From assembly GCA_026182355.1 (NCBI GenBank), contig JAPFBL010001617.1:1-64000 (forward strand): a DNA stretch of 64,000 bases, given 5' to 3'. Both the position numbers and the translations under genes were made by a program. Below are positions 23,338 through 35,226 of the stretch, one piece after another. How positions within the stretch are numbered: position 1 is the first letter of the stretch; each line of letters begins with the position of its first letter. This DNA is from Hermatobates lingyangjiaoensis. Its lineage: Eukaryota; Arthropoda; Insecta; Hemiptera; Hermatobatidae. Under the pieces are notes generated by a model that was given only the letters and a program-made list of their open reading frames with translations, did not search any database and was not told where the DNA came from.

Positions 23338-24962
23338 AAAAATCTGGAGTGGCCTACACTCTACTTTACTATAAGTAACTCAATGTCAAATTTCTTGAGT
23401 ATATAAAACATAACGTATCATTTAAGCATAACATAAATATCTAAATGGGATATAATTATTAGCATTGCATTCGTGAGGTAGTACAGATAGTGATTGAAGG
23501 ACATATCAATTTATAAGCTTATTTTTGTACATCACAAATAATTTATTATTTGCAAATAATTTCATTAGTATAACTACAGCAGTAATAACATTTTTGAAAA
23601 ACCAATGTGAACATTTCTTGAAACGAAATATTATCCTACAAGAGAACATGGCTATTGTTCAAATAGCCAGTAGATTTCTTACATCGTTTACTTGACATCC
23701 TTCTACATTGAATATTAATGTAAAATTTTCAAATTTGAAACAGTAAAATACCCTTTTTTTTCTCTGAAAAACATCTAAAACAGCGAAGATAATGTTGTTT
23801 TAAGCTGATTTGTTAATTAAAGATGTACGATATATACAGTTATTAATCTCTAAACGAAAGATTTATATTTTGAATTATCTTTTACATTTTTGGTTTTTAA
23901 CAGAATTATTATACTGGGAATTTTATGGCTTCTTAGTATTTAATAAGATCATTTTCCTTCCCCTTTGTCAAATAACATATATACGAATTTTTTTTTAATG
24001 AGTGTTATCATTTACCTGCACAATATTATTCCTCTTACATCTCTTATAAGTCAATAATATATTTTCATTTTTCCATTAGAAACATCAATTTTATCTCAGT
24101 GGATTCGCTCAAAAAATTTCTAAGTCAATGTAAACAATGTAAAAAAATACAAAAAATTCGACAAGTATAGCAGGTGATCTCTTAGTCTAGGATAAACAAA
24201 GAGTTTTTATATCGTTATTGCTCTTTCCCGTAATTGAAACTTCATGATTTTTTTTTTTTGAATTGCTAATTTTTTGTTCCATTTTTGGTCAAATTTTCAT
24301 TATTTTTTAACGAGCCATTTAGCGTCAAAAAAACATTTTCTGAAAACACAAATCGTACTGTAACGCCCCTTTAGCGAATGTAATTTTGAAAAAAAATATC
24401 TCAACTCATTCTACACATAATGTTCTATTTATAGGCATAGTTTCATTGTTGTCTGTCAAACAGTATGGCTTGTATCGCTCTCACAAGGTTTGAGATTGAA
24501 TTATAAGTCAAAATTTTTACATTTTATTGAAAAAAAATATTTCCTGTTGTTTTAAAATTCTGAATATATTTTTCGTTTGTTGCATTTGAAACCTCAAAGA
24601 TAATGTCAAAATTTCAAAACTCTAGGGTTAACAGTTTAGGAGAAATAAATGTTTTAAAAAAAACGGTTTTTGGCAAAAAAAGTGACTTTCCCATCATGCA
24701 TAATTCTTCCCAAACAATAGGGATCTTCGTCTTTATGAGGCCCATTTTTGTGTAAAATATCAACTTGATCCATCAAAGATTCTGGACCTAGCGTGGTAAC
24801 AAGCAATGCTAACACACGCACCCACCCACCCACACACACACAGACATCATCGTAAAAACGTCATAAAACGACTTCTGGGACCTCAAAACATGTAATTCCG
24901 TCAAAATCTCGAGATCGAATTTTTTCACGATCACTATACTTTACTTATAGTAAAGTAAAAAC
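23338..24962 (+). mobile_element. Family C left end joined to a family B body
   Basis: The left end at 23338 reads AAAAAATCTGGAGTGGCCTA and continues like the copies at 20316 and 42495. The body from about 24320 is family B, with AC repeats at 24829-24841. The right part reads AGATCGAATTTTTTCACG and CACTATACTTTACTTATAG to about 24962. The same left-to-right order recurs at 54983-56800, which suggests one element of about 1.6 kb. No ORF was recognised. Confidence 0.55.
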
Positions 24963-26384
24963 TGAGTTTTTAATTTGTAATTTCCTTACAATCAATAACT
25001 TGACTGAATGTAGTTATGATACCATGTTTAGTAACGAGTCTTCATGGGGTCATGAAATTATTTTATCATCAGAAATGTTGTTATTTGAAAATAATTACAC
25101 TAAGAGGTAATTTCTTTCAATATATTATACATTGTATAATATTATTGAATAAAATTTGTTAGTGCCATCTTTATAGTCAATTTAAAAGGAGTTTCTGTGT
25201 GATATTAAAAAAGTCAAAATTAATGGTCCCTTATTACTTTTCCCATGTTATCTAAAGAATGGATGATGTTATGATGTATTCTTATGTTAAGACTGAATGA
25301 CCCTTATTGGAGTGTAGGTTAATCAATGTATCCTCCTTACATAATTTATTTACAAATAGTACATGTTTTCTTAAAACATATTATGTAGCTGTGTAAGTGT
25401 CATGGTTATTCTTAAAAGATATTTTTATTTTATCTCCGACTGGATTCTCATCAAGGTCTAATTCTGGATATTAAGTTCTAAATATAACCCTACCAATAAC
25501 AACGTGTCGGACTTCTTCTAGAGAGCGGATTGTAAATTTCATTTTGACCATGCTTACAATACTTTTGTGGTTTCGGCTTTTTATACTGTGTTATAAAAAG
25601 ACTTTTTGTACAACTGTGGACATCAATATTTGTACTAAAGAGTTATATTGTAACCCCTAATCAAGAAGTCTGTTGTAAAATTCTTCAAGGCAGGGAAGGT
25701 AGTATTTCAGGTTTGGGCTAAACACGAATGATAGACAATGAAGTGACACCCATGTCATAAAAAAAATTACTTTTCTATAAGTTTGGAGGTGCCGGGAAAG
25801 CCCAGATAAAAATTGATATTATTACTCAAATATTTTTCATATTTTTATTCCTCATGATTAAGAAATTGATTGATTTTGTTAGAAAACATGTGAATTCTTT
25901 TCGTTTTATTAATATATTTCACATCTTGGGTTGTTGGTATACTTTTTTTGATGTGAGCAGATCACAAACCACGGGTAGGTAGTAACCGTTAAATCATTAG
26001 TTGTGCAATCCGTAATTGTGTGGTATTTATACCTCCGAATGAGTAACCGTTAAGTAGTCTCTGTTTACTTTTACAACCAGATGCTTTTAATTGGTAATTT
26101 GTAATCATATTTTCATATAATTCAAGAATTTGAATTTATTCTTGAGTTGAAATTTAATTTTAATTTATCGGCTGCCAGTAAAAATAATTACTTTTACAAC
26201 TTTGAACCATAATTATGATTATAAAATATTAAAAAAAAATTGTGTTCACTGTTTATCTGTTTTGTGCTAATATCAATTTATTGATATCTGTGTTTATCAA
26301 TAAGTTTAACTTTTCCTGGAACCAATACAAGTAATTTCAAAGATCAGAAACAACAAGAAAATTCTCTACTTACAAGGTATTCCT
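24963..26384. other. Intron sequence, nothing recognised
   Basis: AT-rich, without repeat ends or coding signal that I can support. Confidence 0.5.
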
Positions 26385-27145
26385 TCATAGCCATGCTTGG
26401 AGGTCGTGCTCTTAATCTCCACCTTTTCTAGTTCCTTTGTGAAGATCTTGAAAGAAAGCCTTCAGTTTTCATACTGAGTCCGCTGGCGCTGACGTGGAGA
26501 GCTTCAAGGTGATGGTATTCAACCTTCGAGAAGAAATCAAAGTATTTCTGGAGGAAAGCAACTTTGATCTTCTTGAAGAATTGCAATTACAAGAATTAAC
26601 CATAATCTTAGTATATTTGAGTGGCATATTTACTCATAAGAATGATTCAAGTTTATAACTTTAGGCCAATAATATAATATAATTCATTCATGTATGAATA
26701 TAGAAGGATTTTATTTCTTTTATAAATAGCGTTTTTGAAGGAATCGTAACCCATTCAGAGGTGCTGTCAAAAGGTATTTGATCGATATTTTAGCGTGAGG
26801 AAACTGGCAAAGTTGGATGAATGAATTATGAATCCATACTCTTTCGATTTACTAAAATGCCAGATGAAAAAGAGTTAAAAGAAGATATCATAGACTACGT
26901 TCTAGTCGTGCTCTCAAAATGCAATTTAAGAAAGTACTTTGAAAGAGTATTTGGTCTCAGTTTTGGACATTTTCCTAGACCGTACAACCTGTTCTAGCTA
27001 TATTAATTCAATTTGCAACAACACATTATAAGAGTCGGTATTCAGTACTGTCTTGCCAATTTTAACAAAATTGAGGAACCCTTGAATGCCCAGGGATATT
27101 TACGTGTTGCTTTAAGGAACATTGTTCCACATTTTGAAAAAAAAA
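26385..27145 (+). pseudogene. hAT-superfamily transposase remnant (ZBED-type)
   Basis: hAT transposases cut and paste DNA using an RNase H-like core and dimerise through a C-terminal hATC domain. Readable pieces are VFNLREEIKVFLEE (about 26510-26555, the segment after the core). Much later come VGIQYCLANFNKIEEPLNAQ and GYLRVALRNIVPHFEK (about 27035-27140), matching the hATC pattern CExGFSxxxxxKxxxRxxLxxxxxLRxAL. Many stops lie between, and no intact BED finger or catalytic residues are visible. It is an old, decayed insertion in the YPEL intron. TIRs were not located. Confidence 0.65.
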
Positions 27146-27319
27146 ACTTGGGGGCAATAAACAGGAACAAATAAAGTAATAAAAATAAGAGTTATGAGCT
27201 ATCTTCTGTTTAGTATGAAACTCAATATTATTACCTTTCACATATTTTAAGGATATTATTATATACTCCCATATGTCCCCATTTTTTGTTGTTATATCTA
27301 TCCTTCAGCATCAGCTGAT

Positions 27320-27660
27320 AATATCAAACCTTCTTTTTTGGGTGCAATATCATTACGATTTGTCAAGCAGTTTGGTCTCCACCGTGTCCTCAAGATTTCG
27401 GAATCAATCATAGGTAAAAAATTTTACATTTTATTCCAAAAATACCTTTTCCATTGTTTTAAAAATCATGTGTTATAGCTTCTGTCAGTTGCATAATAAT
27501 CCCAAAGTTTCAGCGCTTTAAACATAGTAATTTAGGAGAAAAAATGTCTAATAATATCACTCAAAAACAGTAGGGCTCTACAGAGCCCAATTTCTGTTAA
27601 AATATGAAATGTTTTGTATTGTTATGTAAGTAAACAATTTTGAAAACATCATGGAAAGAA
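27320..27660 (+). repeat. Family B repeat fragment without (AC)n
   Basis: It shares AAAATTTTACATTTTATTCC, TTGTTTTAAAAAT, TTTAGGAGAAAAAATG and AAAACAGTAGGGCTC with the family B copies at 7985 and 24320. The AC array and 3' end are absent. Confidence 0.55.
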
Positions 27661-28177
27661 TAGTTTGTAGATTATGTTGAAGGGTGAATGAACGTGATGC
27701 GAATATTGGTTGGCATTATTTAAATGAGTTGATTGAATGCTAATTTAGTTTATTTGAACTCAAAGTCTATTTGTTTTGCTTTTAGGAAACTAAAAATATC
27801 TTGTATCATCGTTTGGATTAAATGTAGAATAGTCGAATAAAATGCCTATTATTAAATCTTACTCCATTTAACTTTTCAAAAATGACCTGAGAAGTACTTT
27901 GACATTTGTTTACATTCTTACTTCGTTTAATGTAATGACAAAACTCTACGAAAGTGTAGCCATGTCTTTATGATTATTGATCATTTTAATATGCTCCAAC
28001 TTCATGTTTCCTCATCATGCTTTATTTTTTATTCATCTCTTTTGTGTATTTTTGTATATTGATTAGTTGTTACTACTTTTAGACATTTTATATTAACTTA
28101 TTGGTTTACTGTAGAAAGGAGATTATGTGGATAGATACATGGGAGGTGTAAACAGTTTCTGGTAGTTTCATTGTTTC
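27661..28177. other. No feature recognised
   Basis: AT-rich intron sequence. Confidence 0.5.
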
Positions 28178-28179
28178 TA

Positions 28180-28800
28180 CAGGGTGTCCCAAAAGAAGCT
28201 GACGATTAAAAAAATGCATAACTCTCTTAATTTTTTTTATAGATCTTTTATTTTTTCAAGCCATCTAGAGTAACCTGTCCAAGGTCATCATGAGTCGTAA
28301 CACCACCAGAGAGCGGATATTTATCGTAGAGTCGTATTTTCGATTGAATGAGTCAATATCAGAAACTCAAAGAGAATTTCGACGAAACTTCAACACAAGA
28401 AATTCCCCTACTCCCAATGAAACAAAAGCCATGGTAGCTCGATTTCGTAAGCAAGGTTCTGTATGTGGCTTCCCTAAATCTGGTAGACCAGATAATTTTG
28501 ATAAATTTCCAATCTTTCAAAATTATGTAGAATTACAATAATGGTATTAGGCTATTATTGTATTGAGAGTAGGGGAATTTATTGTGTTGAAGTTTCGTCG
28601 AAATTCTCTTTGAGTTTCTGATATTGACTCATTCAATCGAAAATACGACTCTACGATAAATATCCGCTCTCTGGTGGTGTTACGACTCATGATGACCTTG
28701 GAAGGGTTACTCTAGATGGTTTGAAAAAATAAAAGATGTATATAAAAAAATAAGAAAGTTATGAATTTTTTTAACTATCAGCTCCTTTTGAAACACCCTG
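28180..28800. mobile_element. Fold-back mariner/Tc1-like element with TA target duplication
   Basis: Both ends are TA|CAGGGTGTCCCAAAAG and its near reverse complement CTTTTGAAACACCCTG|TA. The inverted repeats are not short. About 220-235 bp at each side (28180-28415 and 28566-28800) are nearly perfect reverse complements, leaving about 150 bp between. Both arms include transposase coding sequence, so the element probably arose by joining two 5' ends head to head. It lies in the first visible YPEL intron. Confidence 0.88.
28290..28541 (+). pseudogene. Transposase N-terminal fragment (DUF4817-type helix-turn-helix)
   Basis: From an ATG at 28290 the frame encodes MSRNTTRERIFIVESYFRLN, then ETQREFRRNFN, VARFRKQGSVCGFPKSGRP and an early stop. 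The pattern, with a first helix ending in ES(Y/F), an RxFRRxF helix and a terminal SGRP, is the DNA-binding start of mariner-like transposases. The catalytic domain is missing. The antisense copy of the first 40 or so codons is in the opposite arm. Confidence 0.75.
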
Positions 28801-28802
28801 TA

Positions 28803-31299
28803 TTATGCATTGTGAAGTTGACAATGCTTCTTAGAAGGCGGAAGAGTCTGCAGCGTCGTGCTACCTGTTGTTTGTGCCCACTCGACCTTGTTTAGCCCTC
28901 AAGGCAACATTATTGTATGAGATCAGTGTGTGAACACTCTATCTCATACGAATCAGTAGCCGAATCGGAATGAGTAATGGCTAATCTCTTGACCAAAGCG
29001 AATATATTGACTGGCCTTTCAAATCCTCCATCCAAACAAAACTTTAATCTTACTCCTTATTCATCACCTACAATTTTGTCGGCAGTTTAATAAAAATCTT
29101 CAATTTGCGATGTGTTTAGAAATTGCTAAATTGATTTAAAATTATTTATTAATTTACCTTCCTTCCTTTAGAGACACTGTCAATTCTTAAGATCTTACTC
29201 AGTCAAGTTCTATTTACAGTCTGGAATTTACATATAAATATGTTTATATTTTCTATTACTTTAAATGAATTCAAATACATGAAACTATAAATCTTGGAGT
29301 AGGTCAAAGGCCTGGATGACGTTTATATATAGAAATAAAGACTGAGCAATCAGCGACAAGAAGTTTGTTTAAGCACTTAAACATTGTGATCGGACAAATT
29401 CCATCGATCACGGATCGACAATTCTGTCACCATTCTTCAAATGATGGACAGACGAAAAGTTCTATAATTCTTAAAGCGAAATATAGTTACAGTTTCTATC
29501 CAAAAGGTAAACCTTAGATTTTTTTCTAGCAGAGAGTTTCTTCAATCACTGAAAAATCGAAAGAATTTTTTCGTACTTAATTAATTAGAAAACAACCTTA
29601 ATTTAATGTACTTTCGTTACGATATGGTCCGAAGTACCTCTCAATATTTGTTCTTATTTGGCTGAACGCATTTATGTTGTAAATGTAGAATGTTTAGTAC
29701 GCTTTTAGCTATTTCAAAAAAAAAATAGCAAAAAAACTACGATTGTTGTTATTATCTTTATTCTTCTACCATAAATTATTATTCTTTTCTCTTTTATTTG
29801 TGCTATCAATAGAACTTTCGAAAGCTCAACTCACTCTTCTTTATCCATAGTTTATTTTTCAACATATCCAGAAAAGGTAACTGTTTTTTAAATGAATCTT
29901 TTATAAAGATCTTATGAATGTAATGATGAATTTCATTAGCAAGAAATCGGTGTCAGCTATCAAATTGATAAAAATAAGTTTACTTATATTTTTTCAACAT
30001 CCTATAACTAAATTAAAATATTACAGATTTGTGGGCAGAAGAGCAATTGAGTCTCTAAAATCGAAGGTGGCAATTTAAAGAAAGCTTGGTGGATAATAAA
30101 CACCTTTGAATCGTCTAAATAAACACACTTGGTGGCTGTGTTTTTTCAGAGCTTTCTAAATTGTGTCGTGACTCCATATTGTGTCGCCGATAATCTCTAA
30201 GTGTGTCGAAACTGAAAACACTTCTAAACATTTACAAATTCTTTTCTCTTTTTACTTTTTCTAAAGTTAAATATAGTTATCATGAACAAATTCGATTTCG
30301 ATATTCTACGGATAGACGTTTTGTGGTGCCCTGAGTCTGTTATTAAAGAATTTTTGAAATTTGTATATTCAAAAGTATGTAAACCCGATTGCTGGTCTCA
30401 ATGTTTAATAGATCATTTCATATTAGACTCAAAAATATTCTAAATAGTGAATATCAACAGTATAATTTTTGGGAATATACTTCATGGAAAAGCTCTTTAT
30501 TGCCCATTATGTGAATTTAGATCTCAAGTCTCTCCTGAACTATTTAGTCTCTAGACAGAGTTGAAATTTTGAAACTAGTATAAAACTGATATTAACATTA
30601 ATTCCAAAGTAATTGAGTACTTGTTAATAGTAAAAAAGATAGTTTTGCTTAAAAATTGAAAAAAAAATTGAAGTGGAATTCATAGATTGTAAAATCGATG
30701 CTGTTCACATTGTATGACGGAATATATGAAATAGAACACAAAAATAGTCTTCCTAGAAGGATAAGTTATAATTATTGCATCTAATAATTAGTGAAATGTT
30801 AATTTTGAGTTTATTTTTTTCAAAACTACTAGTTGTGGGGTATTAACGCAAACATCGACTAAAAATTAATGTTACAGTTAAAGTTAAAGTTAAAGTTGTT
30901 AAAGACTAAAAATTACAAACATTTTATCTTTTTTTAAAAAAAAATTATTCTTTCTTTCACCACAGGAAGAGGCAATACAACCTAAAAACTACCTATTGTA
31001 CTTGGAAAATCTAAGTATTAGTTTATATTAAATTTTTAATGAGAACTTAATGATTCATTTTTTTATTATAATTTAAAAAAAAAATTTAGAAAAATGTTAA
31101 TTTCTTTCAGATAATTTATTATCTAAAAAATATAACATTTTTAAAATTATTAAAGGGAATACTTTTCAGACATATAATTTCAACGCACAAGTACATTGCG
31201 TAAGTTCTTTAGTTAGGGACAGTACATAGTTTTGATCCAAATGGCAGTACCACCCTATACCACTTCAGCTAAATTATAGTTGGTTAATTAAAATATGTA
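28803..31299. other. Long intron stretch without recognised features
   Basis: About 2.5 kb of AT-rich DNA. The only pattern seen is a small GTTAAA tandem near 30880-30900. Confidence 0.45.
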
Positions 31300-31625
31300 T
31301 GATATATATATATATATATATAAATTTGAAAGGCCTCATAGCATATCTTCTGTGTTTTTTACTTTTTCCTTGTGTCTTAGACTTTCGTATACATATATCA
31401 ATGATCAAACTATGATAAGAAATGGGAAAAGAAGATTAAGATCTTTCAACCGTAACTAGCGGTCTTCGTTAGAGTCAAAAACCGAACTTTAACTCTGGGT
31501 TTTTGACTCTGATGAAGACCGCTTGTTACGGTTGAAAGATCTTAGTCTTTTTTTCCCATTTCTTATTGTGGTTTGATCATTGATTGTTATTTCACGTGTT
31601 TATATGAAATCTTTATATATATACA
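31300..31625. mobile_element. PLE terminal palindrome (family 1) with intact hammerhead-like motif
   Basis: The palindrome 31398-31613 has TA-rich flanks. In the plus-strand arm the core is CTGATGA (31509-31515), stem II is GACCG/CGGTT (31517-31521 and 31529-31533), GAA is at 31534-31536, stem III AGATCT is at 31537-31542, the cleavage-site T is 31543, and stem I is GACT/AGTC (31505-31508 and 31544-31547). Confidence 0.85.
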
Positions 31626-31818
31626 AATTAAATAAAACGATTTCACGAACTAAATAAACTATATTAACACAAATAACACTCAGAAATGAAACAGAAACTG
31701 ACTACTATATTTCGATATCCTCGTTTCTATCTTCCTGATGACGAGGATATCGAAAAATAGTAGTGAGCTAATGTTTCATTTCTGAGTGTTCTTTGTGTTA
31801 ATATAGTTTATATATATA
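31625..31818. mobile_element. PLE terminal palindrome (family 2)
   Basis: Left arm AATAAAACGATTTCACGAAC to ATTTCGATATCCTCG and right arm CGAGGATATCGAAAAATAG to the inverse of the left start. Between them is CTTCCTGATGACG. The right-arm outer sequence matches the end of the PLE copy at 41279-42010 (GTAGTGAGC, then TTTAGTT near the TA tract), tying this family to a GIY-YIG-bearing PLE. Confidence 0.75.
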
Positions 31819-31849
31819 TATTCAATAATTTCAATAATAAGATTCAATA

Positions 31850-32245
31850 ATACATCGACCGTTTGATAGAATAGGTGTGTTATCTAAACGGGATTCGGTC
31901 AAATTTTCTAGGTTCAAAAATCAAGCTCTCAATTTGAGTGAACAGTGTTGAGGTTACTTGTAATGTTATCTTATTAGTCTAGTCGAAGGTTTTGTCCAGT
32001 TAAGATTGTTGTTCCTTTAAATAATGTAAATTTCATTTTTTTAGTCAAAAAATTCTTACTTTTGTAAGTTATATTGTTTTATTTATCTCTAAATACTTCT
32101 GTTATAATATTCATAAGTTTTAACAATTCATTCCTTTGTTTTTAGTCTTATGAAAATAAAATAAAAATAAAACCGAAACGTCGGCAATGAGAGTTTGATT
32201 TTTGAACCTAGAAAATTTGACGGAATCTCGATTAGATAATACACC

Positions 32246-32318
<73 letters not shown>

Positions 32319-32330
32319 TTTTTAATGCAA
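31850..32330. mobile_element. PLE-like inverted pair (family 3) with (TA)n
   Basis: TCAAATTTTCTAGGTTCAAA at about 31899 and the reverse complement at about 32200 face each other around a ~230-bp centre. The right copy contains GAAACGTCGGCAATGAGAG, related to the family 3 units at 34859, 50491 and 62403. A (TA)n tract of about 67 bp follows at 32250-32316. Confidence 0.6.
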
Positions 32331-32579
32331 GTTATTTTTTGAACCAATCCTGCCTAACCAAACTTTAATCTAAAATTTGTGACTGGTGATATTACCTAAG
32401 ATTGACTGTAGCAGTAAGATTCATCTGTTAGCAACAATGCTAGATCATAGTTTAAAGCACTAGATTCAACAGTGCCAGAGGGATTAAGACCGCCTTAGGG
32501 GTTTTTGGAACCAGCGAAAATGGAAGTCTGTACATTTCTGATTGGTACAATGCTGCAGCCATATATCAACCTTTTTTCC

Positions 32580-33045
32580 CACTGAAATTGACGTTCAGAA
32601 GGGTTAACCATACATCTGTGGACGCAAGGAGTTGCAAACGAGGAGAGTGCCTGACCTTGTTTGTTTTATTCCACGTTCCAAATAAGGTCAGGCACTCTTC
32701 GCGTTTGCAACTCCAGGTCGCTTCACAACCAAACTTAACACTCTACTCCACCTTCCTGCAACCTACCCTATACTGCTTCTAAGGAATGCTCTTATACCTC
32801 CAAAAACTTTGTTTATAAACTGGAGTATACTCGTTGTGATTCGTTCGACGTAGGACTGTCCTCTTACTTCTTGCCATCCACGCCAACTCCCACATCTACC
32901 TTTTAATGAGTGCCACAGTGTACAGATTCTGCGTGAGATTCCTCTTGATGACTACACTGCGACTCTTAGATCCTCTGAAGAGGGACACGTCTGGTTGCTC
33001 AGGGTGGGTAGTACGCCTGGGCTAAATTTTAAAGATAATTTTTTT
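32580..33045 (+). pseudogene. PLE GIY-YIG endonuclease remnant with internal palindrome
   Basis: Readable are CSYTSKNFVYKLEYTRCDSF (a GIY-like strand with a CxxC-type start) and, after frameshifts, IPLDDYTATLRSSEEGHVWL followed by LRVGSTPGLN. That last piece corresponds to the C-terminal segment at 13600-13663. Upstream, 32626-32716 forms a palindrome with 31-bp arms. Confidence 0.6.
32626..32716. repeat. Near-perfect inverted repeat, ~31-bp arms
   Basis: GGAGTTGCAAACGAGGAGAG and its continuation to 32657 is reverse-complemented at about 32684-32716 with one or two mismatches, around a ~26-bp loop. Confidence 0.85.
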
Positions 33046-33259
33046 TTAATGATAATGAATTTAATTTTATTAGAAAAGCATCTTTATTTATACATTTAGG
33101 ACAGACGCATAATATAGGCGCATAAAATTCTATAGTTTTACCGTATCATGAGTCATTGGACCCTCTCCCTAGACTTGCAAGTAAAGTAACTTGTTTTACT
33201 GAAAACTTGTAAATAACTTTTACTTGCAAGTAAAAGTTTTTTTAATATCGGTAGCAATA

Positions 33260-33885
33260 TTTTAATAAAAAACTCTCCCAGGGAACTGGAGTCCGGAGGT
33301 ACTTATAAAATCCCGTGTAAAAATTGTCATAAGATTTATATTGGTTAAACTGGTAAATCTTTGAAGACACGTGTAAAACACCACCAATACAACGTAAGTA
33401 GACAGGAAAAAAGTAACGCCTTATTCTTGCATATAAATAATGAAAATCATCATATTGATTGGACCAGAGCTAAATTTATTGCCTATGAAAAATCTTGTCG
33501 TTAAGAAATATTATCGAATCCTCTCTGATTAAATTGAATAGATCAAATGTTATAAACATTAGTAACGGTTTATTCCAACTTGACTCAGTCTTAACGAGAG
33601 CAATAGCCTGCTAGCAGATAGTTTTTTACTTTTTCTTATTGTACTCCTTTGTTTCCCCAAACATCCCTCCCTGGACTATTGTCCTTTCCTGCACTTTACA
33701 CCCTTTTAAAATACTCCTCTTCCCTCCCACTCCTCTCAACCTCTCACTATGATGTTTCTGCATCTAGTGGTGTATCAGTTGGGTTTTTGACCCTGACGAA
33801 GACCGCTTGTTACGGTTGAAAGATCTTAGTCTTTTTTTCCCATTTCTTACTGTGGTTTGTTCATTGATTGTTATATCAATGTGAG
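33260..33885 (+). mobile_element. PLE 3' end: endonuclease remnant, UTR, hammerhead-like motif
   Basis: A GIY-YIG remnant (33290-33540) is followed by a C/T-rich 3' UTR and then the family 1 terminal unit (33776-33881). This unit is single-armed rather than palindromic. It holds CTGACGA at 33793-33799, the GACCG/CGGTT stem, GAA, AGATCT and AGTC ending at 33831. This copy links the family 1 palindromes to a PLE coding region. Confidence 0.75.
33290..33540 (+). pseudogene. PLE GIY-YIG endonuclease remnant
   Basis: Visible in order: SGGTYKIPCKNCHKIYIG (the Y-x-I-x-C strand with CxxC, then YIG), TGKSLKTRVKHHQYNVSR (the arginine helix with H) and NALFLHINNENHHIDWTRAK followed by FIAYEKSCR. This is the classical PLE GIY-YIG layout: Y, YIG, R, H and an E in the final helix are all present. 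One stop sits just after YIG and another before the end. It is more like Penelope proper than the copies at 39.7 and 41.3 kb. Confidence 0.8.
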
Positions 33886-34858
33886 CAGCGAGATATTTTG
33901 TTTTAAAAACTTGCTATACACCGGAAAAGTTTAACGCTCTTTATTATAAGATACCTTGTTGAGGGTGTCGACTTCTTGAACGTGTTTCATTCGTGAACCA
34001 AAACTGACAGAAGTTCATGTGTAATTAAAGTATACTATTCGGCAAGGAGAAAATTTAGTTATTTTATTCTAACATATTAGTAATAATAACCTTTTCTTAT
34101 TTGGAGTCAACTAAGTGAAACTGTGTTTAAATCACTTTGATTTTTGGAAAATCAATGGATATTTTAACATATTAATGAAAAATGGTATTCTTTATTTATA
34201 TTGCTTATAGTATTGCGAGTATAAATTGAACTAGCGTAGTTCCAAGGGTTAAAGATGTTGTAGTAAATTTCCCCTGTCAGATACATGAACTCGACCAAGG
34301 TTTCCCTTTTCCATGTTATTAACTTCTCTTTGATATCCTTCATATTCGACTTCCAATGAAGCCCTTGTAGAAAATGTCTCAGAGCTGCCATTTTTCATCA
34401 TGGTGCTATTGTTCTCTTCTATTGATTTGAACACGTTCTTATTATGACCTGTCATATTCATTGGTAAGAACAATGGAGACCCTTTCTGGTGGAAAGTTCT
34501 TTCTTTTCTTGTATTCAATGTTTATGTGTTTTATAAGTTTGATTTGTGCTTTTTCAAATTTTTTTCTGAAATTTGATTTTTACATCTATATAGGTATTTG
34601 CAATCTCATCGTCGATTCTTTCATCGCTACGTCTGCAGAAGACATATTTGTTATTGAAACAAAAAGTTAGTTTTGTTTTAGTTTTCATTTTTTTATCTAT
34701 TGCTGCTTAATAACAGCAAAAATGTGTTACCTAACCGCAAAACTAGAATAATTTGACATTCAACAACTTAATAATTCTTCTGTTTTTGTTTGTGTTTCTG
34801 TTCATGCATTTTTGTTACATTTTAGTGTATACATACATATCTATACAAAATATAATTT
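33886..34858. other. No supported gene
   Basis: Open stretches on the minus strand (34164-34391, 34249-34518) lack any recognisable motif. The region lies between PLE fragments. Confidence 0.4.
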
Positions 34859-35180
34859 TATCAGGACTCGGTCAGTTCTTCAAGTTCAAATTAAACTCTC
34901 ATTGCTAATGTTTTGGTTTTTATATGAAACCTTTTTCATAGGTAGAAGTATAAAATTTTTTATCAGAAAAACTGAATAATACATTAGAGATTCTTTTTTT
35001 AAAAAAAGAAAACACTTTGCGGATTTCAGTAACTACTGTCCAACTTGAATGAACACATGACACTGTTTTTCTGCTTCAAAATTTTATATTTCTGCCTATG
35101 AAAAAGGTTTTAAATAAAAACTGAAGCATTGGTTATGAGAGTTTAATTTGAACCTGAAGAACTGACCGAATCCTGATAAA
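34859..35180. mobile_element. PLE-like palindrome (family 3)
   Basis: The left arm begins ATCAGGACTCGGTCAGTTC and runs through TTAAACTCTCATTGC to TTTCATAGG. The right arm is its reverse complement, ending near 35180. The centre has A/T tracts and AACACTTTGCGGATTTCAG, which also occurs at 62555. Confidence 0.7.
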
Positions 35181-35226
35181 ATGTTATTTTCTACTTCATG
35201 GTCGATAATTTTATATATATATATTA

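Noticed and set aside
28803..31299. Search for further YPEL exons or another gene in the long blank stretch
   Set aside because: The flanking YPEL exons join in phase without any insertion, and no other coding pattern was seen.
32120..32347. Minus-strand 75-codon open frame
   Set aside because: It is mostly (TA)n translated as repeating Ile-Tyr.
34249..34518. Minus-strand 89-codon frame
   Set aside because: There is no recognisable motif, splice context or repeat relationship. Chance cannot be excluded, so it is not annotated as a gene.
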